From: Verrucomicrobiales bacterium
GTDB lineage: Bacteria > Verrucomicrobiota > Verrucomicrobiia > Limisphaerales > UBA9464
Assembly: GCA_003445095.1 (NCBI GenBank)
Contig: DLVS01000088.1
Location: 1 to 5,397, forward strand
DNA: 5,397 nt
Direction: 5' to 3'
The translations under genes were made by a program, and so were the position numbers. Under the pieces are notes generated by a model, which saw only the letters and a list, made by a program, of their open reading frames with translations, was not told where the DNA came from and did not search any database. Shown here piece after piece: positions 1 to 4,487 of the stretch. Position 1 is the stretch's first letter. The number at the start of each line of letters is the position of its first letter.

Positions 1-328
1 GAAACTTTCGTAACACCCTCTTCCAGGCAGCAGTTTCACGGGCTCGACGGCGTTGTTCGGAACGGACCACCTTGGCCGCCTCAAACCGAGTGGCTTGATA
101 CAGCCAACCCGACAAAACGGTCGTACGCCGTGACAGTTCCGAGGCCTTGCGAGCGAGATCCGCGAAAACCGCTTGAGTGACATCTTCCGCCAGCGCTCGG
201 TCGCCGGCCAACGAACGCAAGGCGGTGGAGTAAACGAGATCGACATGGCGTCGTACCAATTGGCGAAACGCGTCTTCGGCATTGTCGCGGGCGAAGCGCT
301 CCAAAAGTTGATTGTCCAAACAGGTCAT
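1..328 (-). CDS. ECF-family RNA polymerase sigma factor, N-terminal part (truncated by window edge)
   Basis: The minus strand is open from an ATG at 328-326 to the left edge, giving 109 residues and no stop. The translation begins MTCLDNQLLERFARDNAEDA and is almost entirely sigma-70 region 2. Residues 8-32 match region 2.1 (LLERFARDNAEDAFRQLV, then HVDLVY). AEDVTQAVFADLA at residues 47-59 is the region 2.2 core-binding helix. GWLYQATRFEAAK at 74-86 and the basic EQRRRARE at 91-98 fit region 2.3-2.4, which melts and reads the -10 element. Region 4 (-35 recognition) must lie outside the window. The product would be a cytoplasmic alternative sigma factor. GGGGA about 8 bases upstream of the ATG supports this start. 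The wording resembles the large ECF group of Verrucomicrobiota (recognition from memory). No anti-sigma gene is visible. The gene is divergent from the operon that starts near 619, so the two share an intergenic region. Confidence 0.9.
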   Translation of the reverse strand, partial: MTCLDNQLLERFARDNAEDAFRQLVRRHVDLVYSTALRSLAGDRALAEDVTQAVFADLARKASELSRRTTVLSGWLYQATRFEAAKVVRSEQRRRARETAAWKRVLRKF

Positions 329-400
329 CGCCGTTTTCCCCAAGGCACCCGCCAAACGACCGATCGGACAAGAGAAAACGGAGCGTGGTAAGGATGGCGC

Positions 401-426
401 ACTGCGCAGTCCCCGTCGGGGCGGGG
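401..426. promoter_or_regulatory. Adjacent palindromes upstream of the sigma factor gene
   Basis: ACTGCGCAGT at 401-410 is a perfect 10-base palindrome. It is followed directly by CCCCG (411-415), which can pair with CGGGG at 422-426 or, via CCCC, with GGGG at 418-421. The cluster lies 73-98 bases upstream of the ECF sigma ATG on the minus strand. That position suits an operator or 5' UTR structure, but no factor can be named and GC-rich DNA makes such palindromes by chance. Confidence 0.25.
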
Positions 427-544
427 TTCATGAACGCGGCGAGGAAGTCCAGTTGAGGAAAATTCGCGAGCAGACTGTGTTGTGCCTGACGATCCGATGG
501 TAGGTCTCCTGGCCCCCAGCATCGCCTGAAGAGGTTCTAGCTGG

Positions 545-577
545 CACGAGACAGCCCAAGACAGTCTGATACTCGTG
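545..577. promoter_or_regulatory. Paired AGACAG boxes inside an inverted repeat, upstream of the operon
   Basis: CACGAG at 545-550 and CTCGTG at 572-577 form a 6-base inverted repeat. Inside it AGACAG occurs twice (549-554 and 559-564) with starts 10 bases apart, one helical turn. The second box continues into AGACAGTCT, itself a dyad around one central base. The element ends about 45 bases before the likely start of the first operon gene. This geometry suits a transcription factor site or a leader hairpin. No known consensus was matched. Confidence 0.3.
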
Positions 578-624
578 GGGAATTTCGGCTCGCACGATTT
601 CGCCGATACTGCGATGGTTTGGTT

Positions 625-1296
625 GTGGATGATCTGAAGCCCGAAATTGAATCGGTGACCGTCGTGCTGGTCGGCGATTTCAATCCTGCCATCTTTCATC
701 CGGCCTGGTTTGCACACCAAAAGCTAATTCAGCAAGAAGAGGCAGATCGGGCTTCCGTAAAGATTGTGTCCCCGGATTTGAGCGTTTTCTCCATCGGATG
801 GTTAGCGCTCGAGGTTGTATCCGAGCGGTTCGCAGTGCAGACGACGCAGATGCAGTATGTGGATGCACTCAGAGACTTCGTGACGGGAACCTTTGGCTTA
901 CTTCGGCACACGCCAGTCAAATTCATGGGCGTCAACCGGGCTGCCCATTTTCGAAGTCCTGACGAAACCACATGGCACAATCTTGGCCACCGCCTTGCGC
1001 CCAAGGAGGAGTGGGAGACAGTCCTGAAAAAACCTGGAATGAGAAAACTTCAGATACTTGGCCAGAGGCCGGACCAGTTTCGTGGGAACCTCAACGTGAC
1101 TGTTGAACCATCCCAAATGTTTCGGCCTGGATTTGGCGTACTTTTCGACATCAACGATCACTACGATAACGACGTGGAAGGCAAGGGCCGTGAGTGTGAA
1201 CGAATGATGGAAATCCTGGTAACTGCATGGCAAATTTCATTAGATCGTTCGCTGAGAATCGCACAAACAATTGTACAGCCACGTGAGCCTCGATAG
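625..1296 (+). CDS. Uncharacterised conserved-looking protein (FNPAIFHPAWF family), first gene of the MBL operon
   Basis: This gene encodes a soluble protein of about 223 residues with no signal peptide or membrane segment; function unknown. Using residue numbers from the TTG at 619, the N-terminus holds a beta strand, VTVVLVGDFNPAIFHPAWFA, at 13-32. The middle has DLSVFSIGWLALEV (53-66) and a helix leading into LLRHTPVKFMGVNRAAHF (94-111). Then come HRLAPKEEW (124-132), PGMRKL (139-144) and a strand ending in VEPS, followed by a DINDHYDND segment (178-186) and a C-terminal helix. Alternating strands and helices with many fixed-looking Pro, Gly and Trp positions suggest a folded, conserved family. 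From memory this wording occurs in other bacteria as hypothetical proteins; I cannot confirm that here. The layout distantly recalls TIGR04255-type proteins (weak). There is no ATG start: GTG 625, TTG 619 and GTG 655 are the options, none with a good ribosome binding site. It overlaps or closely abuts the next gene, implying co-translation. Confidence 0.75.
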   Translation: MDDLKPEIESVTVVLVGDFNPAIFHPAWFAHQKLIQQEEADRASVKIVSPDLSVFSIGWLALEVVSERFAVQTTQMQYVDALRDFVTGTFGLLRHTPVKFMGVNRAAHFRSPDETTWHNLGHRLAPKEEWETVLKKPGMRKLQILGQRPDQFRGNLNVTVEPSQMFRPGFGVLFDINDHYDNDVEGKGRECERMMEILVTAWQISLDRSLRIAQTIVQPREPR

Positions 1297-1315
1297 CGAC
1301 ATACCAACGGATTCG

Positions 1316-1915
1316 ATGCACGCCGACAGGGCAACTTTGTCTATCAGTCGTCAGTTCGTGCGAGACCTAACGCAGTCGGGCGACCTGGAAGACTTGTCGC
1401 ACCTAACACAGAGAATTCGGGGATTTGGCGGAATTCTTCACCCTCGGGCTCCTTCCACGCGGCTGGGAGTCCAGGGCTCGGATGCACCGCGCTCGAATGG
1501 CTTTAGCCAAAGCCGAAAGTCGGTGCTTGGGCCCAGGATGGTTCGCTTGCCGGAAGCCCCGCTTAATGGCGAAAGCTTTGAGGTGCTTCAAAAATTCGAG
1601 GGTGTTGTTTCTTCAGTCTCGAGTGACTCGTTCGTGGCTCAATTGTTCGATAGGTCCGGATCCGGACCGGAAGAAGAGGCGGAGATTCTGCTTGCAGAGG
1701 TGATGCCCGGTGATCGGGAGTTAGTGCATCCCGGGGCGATGTTTTATTGGGTCATTGGCTACGAACGTAAGGTCCATGGGCAAATTTCCCGGTCGTCAGT
1801 GATCCGATTCAAGCGCTTGCCGTCGTGGTCTCCCGCCGCCGTCGAACAAGCCAAGAAGGCGGCAGATACATTCCTTTCCTTCCTTGATCTGGAGCAAGCC
1901 AACACACCCGCCTGA
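1316..1915 (+). CDS. Uncharacterised protein with C-terminal small beta-barrel-like domain, second gene of the MBL operon
   Basis: The frame is open from a TTG at 1271. I chose the ATG at 1316, 19 bases after the stop of the previous gene, giving 199 residues. A GTG at 1283 and an ATG at 1538 are also possible. The C-terminal half (bases about 1583-1825) looks like a compact strand-rich domain. It contains KFEGVVSSV, then SFVAQLFDRS, an acidic EEEAEILLAEV, DRELVHPGAMFYWVIGY and SVIRFKRLPSW, followed by an Ala/Lys-rich helix. This resembles a small SH3/OB-like barrel, which often binds nucleic acid or a partner protein; that reading is inference. The N-terminal third (to about base 1537) is low in hydrophobic pattern, contains inverted repeats in its DNA and may not be translated. 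If Met at 1538 is the true start the protein is about 125 residues. The 3' end overlaps the MBL gene by 32 bases, indicating coupled translation. Confidence 0.7.
   Translation: MHADRATLSISRQFVRDLTQSGDLEDLSHLTQRIRGFGGILHPRAPSTRLGVQGSDAPRSNGFSQSRKSVLGPRMVRLPEAPLNGESFEVLQKFEGVVSSVSSDSFVAQLFDRSGSGPEEEAEILLAEVMPGDRELVHPGAMFYWVIGYERKVHGQISRSSVIRFKRLPSWSPAAVEQAKKAADTFLSFLDLEQANTPA
1403..1537. repeat. Inverted-repeat-rich segment within the 5' part of the second operon gene
   Basis: This segment holds two GAATTC palindromes (1413-1418 and 1431-1436) separated by 12 bases. It also has a CTGG-GAGT-CCAG hairpin near 1464-1475, and a perfect hairpin GGCTTT-AGCC-AAAGCC at 1499-1514. Its translation has no domain-like pattern, while the conserved-looking part of the protein begins after it. 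It may be a small dispersed repeat inserted near the gene start, or simply a poorly conserved linker. Confidence 0.3.
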
Positions 1916-3035
1916 CCCTGACGAACTGGAAGTTTCGATCTTTGGTCTTGGTTTCGGGGAGTGCATAGTGGCCCACCTGGGCTGGGGAGACTGGGTGATT
2001 ATTGACTCTTGTATTGATCCTGAGACCAGAGTCCCAATCGGTATTGGGTACATCAAAGGGCTCGGCCTTGACCCGGCAATGGTTGTCAGACAGGTCTTCG
2101 CGACTCACTGGCACAATGACCATGTGCGAGGACTTGCGCAGACAATGAAGGAATGTGCCGGGGCCAAATTCATATGCCCTGGAGTGTTTTTCGACCGTGA
2201 GTTTATCGCGCTGACGGAACTTTGGAAGCAGCAGGAGGGAAACAGTTCTCCCCTCGTCGAATTGACGGGCGCGATGGAATCAGTCACTCAGAGAGCTTCA
2301 TCCATCAAGGGCGGCTGCCGTGACTCCGCAATACGCTTCGCCGTTGCTAACAAACGTCTTTGGTACCGCCCGCATTCGAACGGCCACGGTAGGGACTCTT
2401 CTGCAGAAATATATTCATTGTCCCCATCGGATGCCGCGGTAGCAAAATCTTTGGAGGCGATCAAAGCATTGTTCCCGCAAGCAGGAACACTCACTCAACC
2501 GGTCGCGAATCGGCCGAATCAGATCTCGGTGGTGCTGTGGATGAGAATCGCCGACGTCTCTTGTTTGCTTGGAGCGGACATGGAAGAACGAGGGAATACA
2601 CTGGGCGGGTGGCGACTAATTGTTGAGTCCGCTGAGCGTCCTTGTGGCCAAGCCTCCGTTTTCAAGGTGCCACATCATGGTTCGGTAACGGGAGAGTTTG
2701 GGGAGGTTTGGGACCAAATGCTGGTGCGGGAGCCTATTGCTCTGCTGACGCCGTTTCGTTCCGGTCGTGTCACGCTACCCGCGCCAGGGGACGTCGACCG
2801 CGTTTGTGGGCGGACACCACATGCCTTCATCACCTCACGGATTCGTGATCGTTCAAGTCGCTCCAAGAGTGGCAGCGTTAATCGGTCAATACACGAAGCC
2901 GTACGGTACATCCGGAAGGTTAACGATTCGTTTGGCCAGGTGCGCGCCCGCCGGAGGTTGAGATCGGAATCCGCCGAATGGCTGGTAGAGACGTTTGGAG
3001 ACGCGAGACCTCTGAGACAATTTTACAACCAGTAG
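1884..3035 (+). CDS. Metallo-beta-lactamase fold hydrolase, ComEC/Rec2-like (third gene of the operon)
   Basis: The product is a 383-residue cytoplasmic metal-dependent hydrolase with no signal peptide. After strand LEVSIFGLGFGECIVAHLG (15-33) comes WVIIDSCID (37-45). The metal site is THWHNDH at 74-80, an intact HxHxDH. A later metal-ligand region is LLGADME (228-234), and VPHHGS (262-267) is typical of the ComEC/Rec2-like branch. Those proteins are usually nucleases or phosphodiesterases, in contrast to antibiotic-degrading lactamases. About 150 residues separate the HxHxDH motif from GAD, including SLSPSDAAV (178-186) and NQISVVLWMRI (212-222). About 115 residues follow HHGS, with a run of basic residues (RIRDRSSRSKSG at 319-330, VRARRRLR at 353-360) suited to nucleic-acid contact (inference). 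The start is TTG 1884; no ATG precedes the first strand, and an alternative in-frame GTG at 1968 would cut into the fold. It overlaps the preceding gene by 32 bases. Substrate unknown. Confidence 0.88.
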   Translation: MIWSKPTHPPDPDELEVSIFGLGFGECIVAHLGWGDWVIIDSCIDPETRVPIGIGYIKGLGLDPAMVVRQVFATHWHNDHVRGLAQTMKECAGAKFICPGVFFDREFIALTELWKQQEGNSSPLVELTGAMESVTQRASSIKGGCRDSAIRFAVANKRLWYRPHSNGHGRDSSAEIYSLSPSDAAVAKSLEAIKALFPQAGTLTQPVANRPNQISVVLWMRIADVSCLLGADMEERGNTLGGWRLIVESAERPCGQASVFKVPHHGSVTGEFGEVWDQMLVREPIALLTPFRSGRVTLPAPGDVDRVCGRTPHAFITSRIRDRSSRSKSGSVNRSIHEAVRYIRKVNDSFGQVRARRRLRSESAEWLVETFGDARPLRQFYNQ

Positions 3036-3534
3036 AGAAACGGTTCAGCGGTTGGCGGAGGAATAATGCTTCTATCGCAGGCAACGGGAAATCCGAGTGT
3101 AGTCGAAATCAAGTTGGACGGTCGACGCGCAACTGATACGCGCGTAGCACAGTAGCACAGTGACGACGACGAGGAACGAGGGTTTGCGCGTTGCGCTGGC
3201 TTGCTTCTCGGACTTTGAGGACCGCACAGCATATTGAGTCGGGACATGCGACTTAGATTGGGCCAAATTGCCGGGCCGACTGCTCGCTTTACGCTGCGCG
3301 CGATTTTGACTGATTTTTAACCACTAGCGAGTGCAGGGGAGTCGGGTTCTTCTCAAACTTCACCGGGTCGAGGGTTCATCGAGTATGTCCAGCACCTCCG
3401 GCTCGATGCTCCGGAAGCGACCGATGTCCAGAGCCTCGGTCGTGCCTCATTTTTCGACGCGAAGCAACCGAGAGATTGTTCTTCGCGTACAAGAATCTCC
3501 TGCCTCAGGCGGGTTGCGTGGTTACGCTGTCTCC
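3036..3534. other. Region without a convincing gene between the MBL operon and the trypco2-like gene
   Basis: About 500 bases hold no gene I can defend. The first part contains a hairpin and a tandem repeat (listed separately). TTGACT at 3306-3311 resembles a -35 box but no good -10 follows at 16-18 bases. From 3331 the frame of the downstream gene is already open with a GTG, yet the 68 residues it would add are Ser/Arg-rich and featureless. Between 3321 and 3548 a different plus frame is also open and has coding-like codon use. Short minus-strand frames here look like shadows. Confidence 0.5.
3125..3161. repeat. Hairpin followed by an 8-base tandem duplication
   Basis: ACGCGC (3125-3130) and GCGCGT (3140-3145) form a perfect 6-base stem with a 9-base loop, about 90 bases beyond the stop of the MBL gene. 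AGCACAGT is then duplicated in tandem at 3146-3153 and 3154-3161, followed by three GAC units. There is no T-run, so an intrinsic terminator is not well supported; the stem could still end or stabilise the operon transcript. Confidence 0.35.
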
Positions 3535-4203
3535 ATGATGTCCGTTGAGCAGGCAGTTCGGGCGCTTCGGCGAGACGTTCTTGCAGCGCTGGCAACTGAG
3601 GCCCCGCTTCCGGGAGGCGCCTTATTGGTCGCCGATCGCGTTTCGTTTTCCCTTGGTGTGTGCTTCGAGCCGCCTGAAATCGTCGGAGCAGAGCCTGGGT
3701 GCCTGGTTGTCGCGACGGAACCGGTGCCCGAATTGCATCGAATCACTCTGGAGTTTCGGGTGGTGACTCCTTCAGCCCACGGAGCTCTGAGCTCGGCGTC
3801 CCCACCCGCGCTACCAGCGGGTCCCCAACTGCAAGGACCTGAGCCGCGGTCTGTTTCGGTTTTCGAAATGTTAGCGGAGGTATTTGGCCCTCCAGGTTTT
3901 GATAGCGCTGCGCGAGCGACTGTGTTTCGAGAGGCTCTCGATGCGTTGACTGAGGCTCAACGCCTCCATGTCCTGACGACGCTCAATGTTTCGGCCCACT
4001 CCGAAGAGGAAGCGGTGGCGGTCCGGCATGCCCGGCAACTGGTCCGACGTCTCGCCGCAAGTGGTCCGGCGGGCCAGGAACGCGGTTCAGATCTGCTCCG
4101 TCAACTCGCCACCCAGGTTACGGTTGGTGAGCTCATGGCGGTAGCCGCCCAGCGATGGGAGACCCAATCCGCATGGGCCACCAAGCCTCGCGCGGAGGAC
4201 TGA
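3535..4203 (+). CDS. Two-domain protein: trypco2-like N-terminal domain plus helical C-terminal domain
   Basis: From the ATG at 3535 (a second ATG follows at 3538) the product has 222 residues. Residues 2-14 (MSVEQAVRALRRD) begin a helix, followed by strands VADRVSFSLGVCFEP (31-45) and LHRITLEFRVV (67-77). A helix then long strands ending in an HRITLEFRV-type strand is the pattern I know from the trypsin-co-occurring domain trypco2 of NTP-dependent bacterial conflict systems. The match is from memory and moderate: the usual Gly-rich middle is replaced by an acidic/proline segment. A Pro/Ser/Ala linker (about 79-105) leads to a helical half. That half includes SVFEMLAEVFG, VFREALDALTEAQRLHVL, a Glu-rich helix and DLLRQLATQVTVGELMAVAAQRW near the end. 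It is likely cytoplasmic. In-frame starts upstream (GTG 3331, ATG 3385, 3406, 3424) would add unstructured residues. No trypsin-like protease or STAND NTPase gene is visible in the window, so the conflict-system role is unproven. Confidence 0.72.
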   Translation: MMSVEQAVRALRRDVLAALATEAPLPGGALLVADRVSFSLGVCFEPPEIVGAEPGCLVVATEPVPELHRITLEFRVVTPSAHGALSSASPPALPAGPQLQGPEPRSVSVFEMLAEVFGPPGFDSAARATVFREALDALTEAQRLHVLTTLNVSAHSEEEAVAVRHARQLVRRLAASGPAGQERGSDLLRQLATQVTVGELMAVAAQRWETQSAWATKPRAED

Positions 4204-4265
4204 TCTTGGTCCGCGAAGCGACGTCAGCGTGTCCTCCATGATTGAACGAAGCGAGCTGCCACGAA

Positions 4266-4284
4266 CGGAGGGGCACCGCCTCCG
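4266..4284 (+). terminator. Possible weak terminator hairpin after the trypco2-like gene
   Basis: CGGAGG (4266-4271) pairs perfectly with CCTCCG (4279-4284) across a 7-base loop, 63 bases after the stop codon. What follows (CTCATGGTTGTTATTCC) is T-rich but not a clean T-run, so termination is possible rather than likely. Confidence 0.3.
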
Positions 4285-4369
4285 CTCATGGTTGTTATTC
4301 CATTTGCCATTTGCGCTTGCGTCCTGAACTAAGCCGTTGCCACGATTTTTGATCCTTCCCCACCCACAT

Positions 4370-4407
4370 GTCCGTTCTGAGATATGGCTTCTCAGACTTG
4401 TCCGGAC
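4370..4407. promoter_or_regulatory. Extended inverted repeat upstream of the large beta-rich gene
   Basis: TCTGAGA (4376-4382) and TCTCAGA (4390-4396) are perfect 7-base arms around a 7-base loop. Beyond them GTCCG (4370-4374) pairs with CGGAC (4403-4407), giving 12 paired positions in all with one asymmetric bulge. It ends 80 bases before the ATG at 4488, a position that suits an operator or a leader hairpin. No known binding-site consensus is recognised. Confidence 0.4.
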
Positions 4408-4487
4408 GCCTTCTAGCCCTTACCGCGACGTGATCCCTCTTGCACGCCTTATCGTCGCTCAGGCGAACCCTTCTCATCTCCACCCCA

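Larger units (their letters stand above)
329..618. other. Divergent intergenic region without a supported gene
   Basis: This stretch separates the minus-strand sigma factor gene from the plus-strand operon. Open frames across it on both strands have no recognisable domain and read as shadows. It should hold the promoters of both divergent units, but I see no convincing -35/-10 pair on either strand. The closest plus-strand candidate is TTGAGG near 454, with no good -10 at proper spacing. Palindromes at 401-426 and repeats at 545-577 are listed separately. The plus-strand frame of the next gene is open back to a TAG at 538-540, so a longer N-terminus is possible in principle. Confidence 0.6.
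4204..4487. other. Intergenic region between the trypco2-like gene and the large beta-rich gene
   Basis: About 280 bases with no supported gene; open frames on both strands lack domain-like character. It contains a short GC-rich hairpin just after the upstream gene and a longer inverted repeat ahead of the downstream gene, both listed separately. No convincing promoter boxes are visible. The two flanking genes face the same way, so they may be separate transcripts or linked by read-through. Confidence 0.5.

Noticed and set aside
81..431. 116-residue minus-strand open frame
   Set aside because: It lies on the same strand but out of frame with the clear ECF sigma coding sequence; Arg/Ser/Gly-rich shadow.
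325..720. 131-residue minus-strand open frame across the divergent intergenic region
   Set aside because: It overlaps the start of the first operon gene and ends at the sigma factor start in another frame; the translation shows no domain-like pattern.
1884..3035. Antibiotic-degrading beta-lactamase or ComEC DNA-uptake channel
   Set aside because: The VPHHGS and GAD motifs point to the ComEC/Rec2-like branch, but there are no membrane segments or signal peptide, so neither a periplasmic lactamase nor a ComEC channel fits.
3072..3266. 64-residue minus-strand frame with a signal-peptide-like stretch (KPSFLVVVTVLLCYA)
   Set aside because: The hydrophobic stretch is largely produced by the GAC and AGCACAGT repeats, the start is TTG, and the frame stops soon after. 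A decayed exported protein cannot be excluded but is not supported.
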